DNA from: Limnomonas spitsbergensis
Taxonomy: Eukaryota > Chlorophyta > Chlorophyceae > Chlamydomonadales
Reading direction: 5' to 3'
DNA length: 64,000 nucleotides
NCBI GenBank assembly: GCA_037349105.1
Contig: JAYJMM010000124.1
Location: forward strand, 5,378,001-5,442,000
The notes beneath the pieces were generated by a model. It worked only from the letters and a program-made list of their open reading frames with translations. It was not told the DNA's origin and searched no databases. The translations under genes were made by a program, and so were the position numbers. Every line of letters begins with the position of its first letter. The first letter of the stretch is position 1. Shown piece by piece: positions 11,759-25,982 of the stretch.

Positions 11759-12234
11759 CGTTCAGCAGGGCCCAGAGGGTATGCACCGTTTTCAACTTAG
11801 TTCACCAAGGTCTAGCTGGTGTTGGTAGCAATCCACTTTACAAGTACCGGTATGCGCAATGTGCGACAGCATCATCCGAGAAATGTATCAAACATGCAGC
11901 TCCTATACACAAAAATGGTACTATCTTGACATCCACATGAAGCCATGGTTCCAATACCAGTTTCTTCGTTTAAATCTTCAACCATGAAAACACCCCGTGA
12001 GGACCACGTGATTCTCCAGGTGCGTGTCACAAAATGAATGCTTGCTGGAACCAAGCTTCAGTTGAAGGATGGCATATTGCAACGAGGCGGAGCTCGTCAA
12101 GCTTTTACAGTCCAAAGAGCATCACAGTTGATGCTGGGGACTGTGCTTATGCATTTTGATGAGGGAGCCTTGCAACAAGCTAGTCCTCCAAAGCTAGCTT
12201 AGAATGGTGCATACCCGCTGGGCCCTGCTGAACG
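11759..12234. mobile_element. Candidate non-autonomous element with inverted arms
   Basis: The 29-nt arms at 11759-11787 and 12206-12234 are inverted copies with 28 matches; each begins CGTTCAGCAGGGCCCAG when read inward. They enclose 476 bp in total. No transposase frame is present and I see no clear target-site duplication, so this could be a MITE-like relic or a chance inverted duplication. Confidence 0.3.
12105..12109 (-). terminator. Candidate TGTAA polyadenylation signal for the DUF1295 gene
   Basis: TTACA on the + strand reads TGTAA on the - strand, about 590 nt beyond the stop of the DUF1295 gene. This is the nearest copy I saw downstream of the stop. Confidence 0.3.
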
Positions 12235-12695
12235 ATCGGCAAACTCCTCCAAAGCTAGTGCCCATCTCATCCCATGAGACTGGCATGCATCTATAGTCCG
12301 CGGGTTTCCTGCTCAGGCTGGCTGAGAGCTCTGAGACAATTCGAGAGCGTGCACACTGACAGAAACACTTTGAATCGATACAATTGCGCTTTAGTTCACC
12401 TGGATCTGGCCAGCCTGATCCTGGATCTGGCCTGCCTGATTCACGAGCCATGCACACTCGCTCCTAGACGACAGTGCAAACATCAACACACCAAACCATT
12501 CTTAGCCAGGAGCTACTCAGCTCGCAGCAAGGAGTGGCTCCCAGCAATTAAGGAACTCCATTTCCAGAGGGAGAGGATTGCAGGGGAGGACACGTCCCAC
12601 GATCCCCTGTCACTGCCTGGGCCAGAGCACTCACACCGGCCCCTTGCTGCAGCAGCGGCAGATGGCCTTAACCACTGAAGGCTTCCGCATCATGA

Positions 12696-15600
12696 TTAGC
12701 GCCGGGGCCATGGCACCCACACCGACGTCGTGGTGCAGTAGCGGCGGAAGGCCTCCACCCTCTCGGGCTTTCGCATCATGCGCGCCTCGACCATGAAGGT
12801 GACGGGGATCTGCGAACGGAGGGGCAGAGGAGGCAGAAAGGGAAACGGGTCATGACCGGGCAGTCTACACGGGGCGCGAGTTGATTTTGCGAGTATACTA
12901 TGTACAGTCCTGCGGGGTATCCTGATAGATGCATGGGGCTGCTGATGGATGCAAGAGGGTATCCTCATGGATGCAAGTGCTCGCAAACTAACAAAATGAA
13001 TGATGCATGGAGCCCCATGCAGGGCCCCCCAGACTTACAAAATGAATGATGCATGGGGCCCCATGCAGGGCCCCCCAGACTTACAAAATGAATGATGCAT
13101 GGGGCCCCATGCAGGGCCCCCCAGACTTACAAAATGAATGATGCATGGGGCCCTATGAAGGGCCCCCCAGACTTACAAAATGAATGATGCATGGGGACCC
13201 TGATGGACGCAAGAGGGCATCCTGAATCATTCCTGATAGCTGCAAATGCCCCCAAAACTAACAAACTGAAGGCACCGCCCACCAGGGGCGCCGCAACTGA
13301 GCGCTTCCGGTGCCGCCCTGATGCAGTATTCCCCCCGCCCAAGGTACTCAGCAAGGACCTACCATCGCCAGTGTGTTGAACGTTGCGCCAGCCATCACCA
13401 CGGGATGTCCCAGCCGCAACGCAAAGAAGGCCAGACCCCACCACCACAGCAGCTCGCCGAAGTAGTTGGGGTGACGTGAGTAGCGCCACAAACCTGAGGG
13501 GGGTACAGGCAGCGGTACAACCATGGTTCATGGTTTACAGGAGGCGGTACAACCAAAGTTCATGGATTGCAAGAGGTGGTACAATCATGGTTAAAGAATG
13601 ACAAGAGAAAGCACAACCATGGTCAATGGGCAACAAGAGGCAGTCCAACCAGAGAGAATGGATTACTCAAGGCGGTACAGCCAAGGCTAATGGATTACAA
13701 GAGGCATTACATCCACTTCAATGCATAACAAGAGACAGTACAACCACTTTCATGGTTGTACAACCACATTCTACGGATTACAACAAGCGGTGCACCCACA
13801 GTTCATGGATGACAGGAGGCGGTACAACCACACTCAACGGATTGCATGAGGCGGTACAACCGTGGTTAATGGATTAAAGTATATGAGTATATGACTGCCT
13901 GTGTGTGTCAAGTGTAGGGATACTGAAATGAAATCAAAGCGACTGCAAATCATTAGTACTCCACACGGAAAAAACACAATGAAGCATGAGCACATCTGCG
14001 GCCACCTGAGGGCCATCACCGCCGGGTGGCAACATCTAAGTAGTCCAACGAGAGAAGCCATCGCCAAAAAATGCACTCGTCATAAGCCCTGGCTGCACAC
14101 AACACACTCCACCGATAGGCCAGTGGTGGCCTTAAGCTGCAACACGACGCACGGGCTCTCCCCCCCCCCCCCTCATTACCTTTCTGGTTGATCAAGATCC
14201 CCTCCAGGCCCAGTGACTTTAAATGCTCGTTCTGCACCATGAACGCTTGCAGCTGCGTGTCCGCGATGTAGGCAATGATGATCCCTGAACACAGGATGCA
14301 AGATACTTTTCTGCAAGATACATATGTATGCAAGATATTATTGGCTGCAAGATATTATTTGCTGAAAGATATGCATGTATGCAAGATATTAATCGATGCA
14401 AGGTATACATGTATGCAAGATATTATTGACTGCAAGATATACATGTATGCAAGATATTAATCGATGCAAGGTATACATGTATGCAAGATATTATTTGCTG
14501 AAAGAAATACATGTATGCAAGATATTAATCGATGCAAGGTATACATGTATGCAAGATATTTTTGGCTGCAAGATATACATGTATGCAAGATATTAATCGA
14601 TGCAAGATATACATGTATGCAAGATATTAATCGATGCAAGATATACATGTATGCAAGATACTAATCGATGCAAGATACATACGTACCAGGATGCAAGGAT
14701 TTTTTTCTGCAAGATATATAAATGTATGCAAGATATTTATCGATGCAACATATTTGTTGAACGTGAGGCGGACCAGGCCTGTGGAGAGAGGCCACCTTTT
14801 GAGGGGGGATTTACCTGTCCTTCATGGGGGACCTTCAGTCGAGAGGGGTCGTTGCAACTAGTGGCCCTCATCAGGTCACTTTTTAAGCATGGTACAAATG
14901 GGCAAGCTCCTGAAGAGCAATGCAGCCAGGGCCTGATGAGCAGAGCTGTCGCTGAATAGGCAGTAGCGCACATCACCCACCGCGCTTTCGATAGTGGTTC
15001 AGGGTTCAGGCTGAGCGCGCACATCACCCACCGCGCTTTCGATAGTGGTTCAGGGTTCAGGCTAAGCGAGCACATCGCCCACCGCGCTTTCGATAGTGGT
15101 TCAGGGTTCAGGCTGAGCGCGCACATCACCCACCGCGCCTTCGATAGTGGTTCAGGGTTCAGGCTGAGCGCGCACATCACCCACCGCGCTTTCGATAGTG
15201 GTTCAGGGTTCAGGCTTAGCGCGCACATCACCCACCGCGCTTTCGACAGTGGTTCAGGGTTCAGGCTAAGCGCGCACATCACCCACTGCGCACATCACCC
15301 ACCTGAGGCAGCCGCAACAGCAGCCAAGGTTCATAACTCATAATACGAAAAGCCAGACACCCCTCATCCCACCTGAGGCAGCCGCAACAGCAGCCAGGGT
15401 TCATAACTCATAATACGAAAGGCCAGACACCCCTCATCCCACCTGAGGCAGCCGCAGCAGCAGCCAGCGTGTCCCACAGAGGGTGCCACGGCTCCGAAAC
15501 CGAGTGGATGGTGTACAGCGGCCAGGTGATGCCCATCAGCATGACGTGCTGGGACAGGTAGGCGGCGAAGAAGGACAGCCACGGCCAGTGGCGCCCGATC

Positions 15601-18037
15601 ATGCTCTTCATGTCGGTGAACCGCCAATCCTCTCGCGCGCCCAGCTGCCACTCCTCCCTGAAGCCATGCACCACAAAGTGACAAGGCTGAGGCTTGTTCC
15701 TTCAAATCATCAGTAGCTGACGCAACCTTCAAGGATTTGCCTAGGGAAAGGCTACCTTATTTGAAGCCGTATCTTATAACAGCAAACAGGTACGGTATAT
15801 AATAACCGGTACATTATACAAGTACCGGTACGGCGGTACCTCACAAAATTGATAAATGAAATACCAATGTGTTGAATTCCGCATTTGTGCATGCCTTATC
15901 GCTGTTCATTCTGATTCCAATTCCCTCTTGCCTGCCTCACCTCCTGAAGTATGAGTGTGTCAGTCGTGCGCTCCAGATACACAGCAAGGCCATGCTCACA
16001 AAGCTGCGCGTGGGGTCAGCGGAGGCCTGAGGATGGGACTGGTAGAAGAAGCCCACCATGACCGGGATCATCGTCCTGTGAGGGAAAGGGGTTCAGGGTT
16101 AAGTCCTGGGAGGGAAAGGGAGAGGGTGTAAGGGTTAAGTCCTGTTGGGGAAGGGGGGAGGTAAAAGGGTTTAGTCCTGTGAGGGACAGTGAGGTAGGGT
16201 TTAGATTATAATAAAGGGTTTATCAGTCCTGTCCTGGATGGGGGTTCAGGGTTAGTCCTGTGAGGGAAGGGGGCAGGATGGGCAACAAAATGCTCGCCTT
16301 GAAGTAGTACATTGAAGCAGGGCAGTAATCGCCATGTAGAAGTACGATGAAGCAGGACAAAGCTCGCCTTGAGGTAGTACATGGAAGCAGGACAATGCTC
16401 GCCTTGAAGCAGTACATGGAAGCAGGACAATGCACGCATTGAAGCAGTACATGGAGGTCTTACCAGTAAGGGTCTATCAGCTGGGTTGGAGCAGACGAGG
16501 AACAGGTCCGACAACGTGGCATTGGGTGGCACCAGGGGGGGGGGGAGGTGGCATAGGGTTAGGAAGAAGAAAAGATGTGACAAAGCTCGAGAGACTCCTC
16601 AAAGGTGTCATGGTGACAATGCCAATTTCAGGCCACGGGGCTGAATGTCCTTGCTATCAGCGATTTCAAAATCCCAACATCACCGCCGGTACCCGTACGC
16701 TACGCGGAGGGACTCAAGAGCATTGAGAAACTGATATATCATCCATTGCTAGCAAGTTAGAATTCCGAGGTGTGAGGCGATCCCCACCCTAATGAAAACC
16801 ATGCAGTTTTGCAGCTAAGCAGGCTCTCCTCCCCTGGAGCACTGAAGAGGGATGTATCCCCACCCTGGCGTCGTCATCCACCCCGGCCTGTCCCCTTGAC
16901 TTAGTACTGTCGTTTTCATTTCTGGGAGGATATTTAGACTTTTCGGAGGCGTCATGCCCTCCTCACCTCATCTGCGCCCCTGCCTCACCCATGTGCTCCC
17001 CTGCAGCAGCGACAGCACCCAGAACAGCACATCCACGTTGAAAAAGAACACCAGGTTGGCTGCCAGCAGGGGGCGATGATTCCCGACTGCCAGCCACCAG
17101 GCTGGACTGAACAGCTGAGTGGGGCCTGCCGCCAACGCCGCGGCCTCGGGCGTGCCCTGCGGCCCGCCCCACCCGTTTGACAGCGCCGCGCCGTAGAGGA
17201 GCGCCGGGATGGCGACCAGGACCAGCAGAGCCGCATTCATCCCCGTCTGCAGCGGGGACAAGCGGGGGACGGTGGTGCCTGGGGGGCGGGGCGGGGACGC
17301 GCCCCGCGAGGGCTGCCTGGGGGGCGGGGAAGCGTCCTTGCTTCGACCGGCCTTCATGGCCGCGGGAGCTGCGTCAGAGCCCGCGGCGGACTTCCTGGCC
17401 ACACGCCGATGGGGGATGCCGCCTCCGCCGTGCTCGGGAGTAGCGGAGGTGTTGGGCGAGGAAGGCTTGTCTTGCTGGGCACTCTTGAGGTCTTCTGAGT
17501 CTGCGGCCTTGCCTCTGGCGCGGCGCGGGCTGTTGAGGCGGGGGCCGGGCTCGCTGACGTCCCCAGACGTCTTTTTGGCGGTGGATGGAGTCTTGGTGGC
17601 CTTGAAGGACTTTTTGCCCACCTCTGGCATACTATGAAAGAAAGTGAGGACAGGTGTTGAGGTGAGCATTATCGTGAGGGGGAGGATGCTGTGCCTAAGG
17701 ATGCACGAGGGGAGCCATATGGAGGCCCGGGGTGACGCATGCGCATGGCGGCAGCAGCCCTGACCTTGTAATCCAAGTCTCGGGAAACTTGTCCAGTGGG
17801 AAAATAAATTTCCAGCCATCGGCGTCCATGCAGACCTCAATGCGGCCCAAAGGGTACCGCCTGCATGAAGGGAGGGGGGCGCCATGCGGTCAAGGTGGAG
17901 TGAGTTTAGAGGGAAGCAAAGACTGTGCCATGGGATGCAGTAGTAAATCGGAAAATAGGCTTGCGTGAGGGCACTCACGAAGTAGGGGCGTATCCTTTAG
18001 AAACGGATCCGTAAGTAAGCCCTGGAAGCATGCACAT
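12696..18037 (-). CDS. DUF1295 / steroid 5-alpha-reductase-like membrane protein, 504 aa
   Basis: Exons on the - strand: 18037-17979, 17860-17765, 17631-16989, 16480-16464, 16075-15941, 15657-15443, 14284-14180, 13493-13363, 12809-12696. All phases agree and the sum is exactly 505 codons. Residues 184-203 form the first of several hydrophobic segments. Family marks are DWRFTD (327-332), ADTQLQAF (396-403), and [16 protein letters not shown] starting at 428, the NADPH-site-like signature of DUF1295 and related steroid reductases. The likely role is reduction of a lipid or steroid-like substrate in an internal membrane; the substrate is unknown. The first 182 residues are unusual: a compact stretch ([20 protein letters not shown]) followed by about 130 Lys/Ser/Pro-rich, probably disordered residues. 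The start ATG at 18037 is the first in frame; another lies two codons later. Confidence 0.85.
12987..13197. repeat. 46-bp minisatellite, about 4.6 copies, in DUF1295 gene intron 8
   Basis: Copies of AGACTTACAAAATGAATGAT recur at 13031, 13077, 13123 and 13169, a constant 46-bp step. Each unit also holds GGGGCCCCATGCAGGGCCCC, which can fold on itself. Confidence 0.85.
13500..13870. repeat. Degenerate ~33-bp minisatellite in DUF1295 gene intron 7
   Basis: Roughly eleven diverged copies of a unit containing GGCGGTACAACCA and TTCATGGATTACAAGAGG. It fills the upstream part of intron 13494-14179 and is not coding. Confidence 0.7.
14295..14752. repeat. AT-rich 34-bp minisatellite in DUF1295 gene intron 6
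   Basis: About 13 copies of a unit with TGCAAGATATACATGTATGC, stepping by 34 bp with a 68-bp higher-order period. It is strikingly AT-rich for its surroundings. Confidence 0.85.
14967..15290. repeat. 51-bp minisatellite, about 6 copies
   Basis: The unit contains CACATCACCCACCGCGCTTT and steps by exactly 51 bp, so a 17-residue pattern stays open on the - strand. It lies inside intron 15442-14285 and is not an exon. Confidence 0.85.
15298..15470. repeat. 71-bp tandem copies of the exon 6 donor junction, DUF1295 gene
   Basis: The true exon 6 end (ACCTGAGGCAGCCGCAGCAG around 15441-15460 on the + strand) recurs at about 15300 and 15371 with its splice donor. These are two extra donor-bearing copies in the downstream intron. 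Confidence 0.75.
16257..16460. repeat. 35-bp minisatellite beside the microexon
   Basis: About five copies of a unit with GAAGCAGTACATGGAAGCAGG run up to the donor side of the 17-nt microexon; the last diverged copy abuts its GTAAGA donor. Confidence 0.7.
16464..16480 (-). other. 17-nt microexon of the DUF1295 gene
   Basis: The exon reads CTGATAGACCCTTACTG on the - strand, flanked by AACCCAG and GTAAGAC. It joins phase 0 after TGG (16989) to phase 2 before GACGATG (16075) and restores STW-LIDPYW-TMIPV, which matches the usual LIDPYW motif of DUF1295 proteins. Without it the frame breaks. It was recognised because the family motif demanded it. Confidence 0.85.
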
Positions 18038-18384
18038 CCCGTCAGCTAACAAGAGAGGTGATGCACAGAACAGTATATGTTATACCTTCTTCCTTTGGTT
18101 CCCATTGATCTCCAGGTATCGCGACGCGAGCACCTACTAGATGCGTCATGGTCAGTCAAACGCACGGGTCAATTTGTGACGACAATAGTTTCAGAACCTA
18201 GAGGAGAGTTAATTATTGCGCAGAAAACGCTCTGTCGGTCAGCGGTCATGCTCGGACAAGAGTGATAGAGGACAGTGGCTTGAGGTCTTGTGGACGAGAG
18301 GGTTTCGAAGCCTTTCTGCTGTACATATATAAACACCCAAAAGATAAGGGCGTCACGCGCTCATCAGATCGTCAAATTATAAAA
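18038..18384. promoter_or_regulatory. Bidirectional promoter region, DUF1295 gene / isopropylmalate dehydrogenase
   Basis: The two start codons (18037 on -, 18385 on +) are 347 bp apart, so both promoters and 5' UTRs fit in this interval. A TATA-like TATATAAAC lies near 18326, about 55 nt before the dehydrogenase start. No TATA-like box was obvious for the other direction. Confidence 0.55.
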
Positions 18385-22645
<4,261 letters not shown>

Positions 22646-22788
22646 TTACTGACCAGCTCGTGACAGAGCCATGCATGCGCCTCAGGTGTTTTATTGTACT
22701 ACAGATCTAGCAGATAGATCTGGACTATGATAGCACAGTCCAGACCGACACGGTCTGATTATTAGGGAAGGATTTGTAAGGACTTGAA
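22646..22788 (+). promoter_or_regulatory. Compact intergenic interval, leuB to ankyrin gene
   Basis: Only 143 bp separate the leuB stop from the next start. The interval has a perfect small hairpin, CAGACC-GACAC-GGTCTG (about 22741-22757), and the only nearby TGTAA at 22775-22779, ten bases before the ankyrin ATG. If that is the leuB signal, the leuB transcript would overlap the ankyrin gene. Confidence 0.45.
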
Positions 22789-24421
22789 ATGCCTGCGAAG
22801 AAGAAAGGTGTCGATGACCGGCCTCCCATCTTCCTAGCGATCGACAAGGGAGACGATGAAGCAGTGGAGGAGCTACTAAAAGACGACCCCGGGAATTTAA
22901 ACATTAAAAACAAGGCAAGGCCCATTTTAATACTCTAGAGCCGCGCGTGCCGGCGCCGGTTTGTTGTCTCTGCTAGAAAGCCCGCTCGGCGGCTGTTTTC
23001 GGAACCAATACCGTCTTTACAAACAGGACGGATGGACACCTCTAATTGCGGCCTCTTACTGCGGAGAAGTTGCCATGGTTACGCTGCTGCTCAAGGCTGG
23101 GGCGGACGTGAAGGCCTGCTGCCGGGTGGGTACTAGCTCATCCGACCCCGACATGGCGTCAAAAATGTGGCCTCCCTTGTCTTGACAAACTTATTTAGAG
23201 GTGCACCCCATGTCAAGCTGATTCACTGAATCTCCATGCAGGACGGTGATACTGCCCTTCATTACGCCTCCGCTCAAGGGTGAGAATGTGCCGAGCGCTC
23301 ATGCGTGTATAAGTGTATGTAGGGCCCAACTGCGGCCCAACACAGGGTGCCTATCTGAAGCCACCCATGATGGCTGTAGACAGGAGGGTGCACCGAGGGT
23401 CGCTACTTTTGGGATGAACTTGATTATTAAGACTATGTATCATTCCCGGACGAGCCTGGTAGAAATCCATGATGGTGCCTCGTTCGTGGTACCCTGCTCG
23501 CCACACCATGGGCATGTCAGAATGTAGCCATGCAGTCTGCTTCTGCACAGGATGAACCTAGTGGGGAGGGTATGGAATTGACGATGAGTTTGCTGGCTCA
23601 CCTAGTCATCGTGCATGAGCTGTAGATGAGGTGCGGATAGGATCAGGGGGACCTTTCTTTGACTTACGATGGCTGTTATGTCCGTGCAGACACCCGGACA
23701 TTATCACTATTTTGGCCAAGGGTGGAGCGAAATTGGATGTTAAAGACAAAGTGAGTCTTGGCTGGCCCGATGAGTGATACAGATAAAATACCCATGGCCC
23801 TGAAATATCTGGTTGATGTTAGTACCGTAGCATGATCTGTGCAGAGTTGTGCCTGTACAGTACCCAAAGATGTGTTGCTCTTGCGCTTCGCTGAAGGAGT
23901 GCCTGTTGCGCTGTTAATTGATTGTGTTTGCGCCCATCAATGTTTGTTTTAGTGCGTGCTGTACCACCTTCGGGGGCCGCTGTTCTGCCACTTCTGGAGA
24001 TCCGCAAAGTTTCTCGGATTTCCTTGTTCCCAGGGGAGGGCCAGGGGCTAGGCTGAGGGGAATATTGACCGGTCTACGTCATGTGGCCTAAGCATCAAGG
24101 CTGGCTGTACCAAGCCCTGTCAGCTGTACGCCGGGTTGTAGCTGAAGTGTAGCTGAACTGCTCGAAAATTAACGCTTGCTTGCTGAAGTGTAGCTGATGT
24201 GTAGCTGAAGTGTAGCTGAGCTGCTCTAAAATTAATGCTTGCTTGCAATCCAACAGGATGGCGAGACACCTTACAATGTGGCGGGTAAGAACATGAAGGT
24301 TCGTAAGCTGATCACCCAGCTGATGAGCGCCAACCTGAATGACTCTGATGAGGAAAAGGAGGAGAATGGAGAGGATGATGAGTGGGAGGAGGTGGCACCC
24401 GAGGAGGCAGCAGCAAAGTAA
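22789..24421 (+). CDS. Small ankyrin-repeat protein with acidic C-terminal tail, 162 aa
   Basis: Exons: 22789-22914, 23027-23125, 23242-23279, 23690-23750, 24257-24421 (163 codons with stop). Four ankyrin repeats are visible: about 12-42 (PPIFLAIDKGDDEAVEELL), 43-75 (DGWTPLIAASYCGEVAMVTL), 76-108 (DGDTALHYASAQGHPDIIT) and 109-133 (DGETPYNVAGKNMKVRKL). The last ~27 residues are Glu/Asp-rich (DEEKEENGEDDEWEEV). Introns 1, 2 and 4 fall in phase 0 exactly between repeats. Intron 1 has a GC donor (AAG|GCAAGG), forced because no GT precedes the in-frame stop. Ankyrin repeats bind proteins; the partner and role are unknown. No signal peptide or membrane segment is seen. Confidence 0.88.
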
Positions 24422-24850
24422 ATAGGACAGCCATGCTGTTTGCACCGGGTATGTTGAAGCCAATGACATGACACCTTTGGGCCCTGCTCAAAAGGCTTGG
24501 CCGCGTGGGTGTTCATGGCCCAACTGTATGGTGGGGAGGAGGGAAACTGCAGGAAAGAGATGGGTGAACAAAAAAGGAAAACAATGAGAGGAACGTTAAA
24601 GTTTTGATGTATGTCCTGGTGTTTCATATCCCGGCTGTATTGAGTCATGGACTGTTGGGTGATAGCCATGGTTGATACGCGCTCAAGTGTTGCGCCATGT
24701 TCATGATGGACAAGCAGGGGTTAGTAAAGCCAGCTGCTAGGACAGGGCTGCTGCGTGTACTGGTATGTGATAGCGATGGTGAGCATGGCGGTTTGCCATT
24801 GAACATGAACTTGCAGCATGGACTGTGTGCAATGTTATTGAGTGAGTGAT

Positions 24851-24872
24851 TGTAAATACAGTGATTGTGTAA
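24851..24872 (+). terminator. Two TGTAA polyadenylation candidates for the ankyrin gene
   Basis: TGTAA occurs at 24851-24855 and 24868-24872, about 430-450 nt after the stop. Two copies close together after a plausible 3' UTR length support use as the 3' end signal. Confidence 0.45.
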
Positions 24873-25604
24873 TTACAGCAATCCTGGGCTCTTTGGCTGT
24901 GCCTGTCTGGATGCTTTGGGCAGTATTTGGCCACTGGACTTGTGAACCACGAGACCCTCCTGCCTACTTGATATTAATATATTATTCGATTGAAATATTT
25001 TGCACTCCAAGTCGCCAGTCGCCACCTTATGTGCCAAGGCTATGAATAACATAATGTGGTATGTTCATGGGGCGCCAGTGCCACCTGATATCTTGTTGGC
25101 CGTGATCAAGTAGAGCTGACAGACAGTGCTGACTAGGCTTCACCCCTGGCTTCACTAGCCTACGTGACACTAAGCAAACTGAGAAAGGGCTTGCCTAAGT
25201 GCGCCCTCTTTGTCCTGACGCACGCCGTCGCCTGTTCAACTCTTGCTTCCAATGATCAATTCTAACAAGACCAATCAAGATCCAGTCCTTGGCAGAAGAG
25301 CTTACCACAGAACTGCAAGTCCGCTATCTCGGGATCCCCGCTATGCCAACCTTGTCCATTAGGCCCTCGCACAAGCCCAGACCCACTTGAGTCGAGGAAT
25401 TAGACTCCGCCTCAACGTAAGAGCCATCATCCTCAGTTAAGGCAAGTGTCTCGTCATGACCCATCTTGCATCCACTAAACGAGCCAAGACAAGAAACTGC
25501 TCCTAAGCAGATATAGCCTAGGCTTCCCACTATATATCAGTGAAGATCGGAGCACGTTAGCCTAAGGCTGGCATGACTGCCGCTTAAGCTTTACCTTCCA
25601 TCCT

Positions 25605-25609
25605 TTACA
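25605..25609 (-). terminator. Candidate TGTAA polyadenylation signal for polymerase epsilon gene
   Basis: TTACA on + is TGTAA on -, 374 nt beyond the polymerase epsilon stop at 25983. It is a plausible 3' UTR length, but the motif is short. Confidence 0.4.
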
Positions 25610-25982
25610 AAGAGTTCTCAGAGTCTCTTATATGCACTCTGAAGACCTCTCAAATACTCTGATACTGGCAGTTACTCTTTAGCGAGTCACACTTTGGGGA
25701 ATCCCTATTTCTGCATGTCTATTGAAGTATCATGTGACACCAGCAAGGTGCATAGGACTTGGACACAATGCACTCCACCTCTAGTCATAACAAATTCGGG
25801 AGGCAAAACAGCCAGGCTCAATAAAATGGGTAGGGTTACTAAATGACACAACAAGAATCAGTCAGGCAAGACAGCCTGATTGACCTGGGACTCCTTCTAC
25901 TGAGACATACAACTCCTCCTGCAGAGGCAACATAAATCCGACAAAGGGCTGGGCACAAGAATGTCTCGTGAGGCAGCTTCTT

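Larger units (their letters stand above)
10012..12695. other. Convergent intergenic region, no recognisable gene
   Basis: It lies between the stop of the NOV-like gene (+) and the stop of the DUF1295 gene (-). Both 3' UTRs must end here. The short open frames show no recognisable domain or plausible splice structure. The visible content is a 35-bp direct repeat (three copies from 11143), a pair of near-identical inverted arms at 11759 and 12206, and otherwise unique sequence that is less GC-rich to the eye than the genes. Confidence 0.6.
24422..25982. other. Convergent intergenic region, ankyrin gene / polymerase epsilon
   Basis: It holds the 3' ends of two converging genes and no supported coding sequence. 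The last ~800 bases are unique and not very GC-rich; a short frame at 25260-25360 vaguely recalls a retroelement but is broken by stops. Confidence 0.55.

Noticed and set aside
12274..12678. 134-codon + strand frame
   Set aside because: No recognisable domain or codon pattern; it lies in the 3' flank of the DUF1295 gene.
14737..15282. 181-codon repetitive - strand frame
   Set aside because: It is the 51-bp minisatellite read in frame (17-residue period), inside an intron of the DUF1295 gene, with no homology.
25250..25530. Possible reverse-transcriptase fragment
   Set aside because: One short stretch (RYLGIPAMP on +) recalls LINE reverse transcriptase, but several stops and frame changes follow and no second motif is present.
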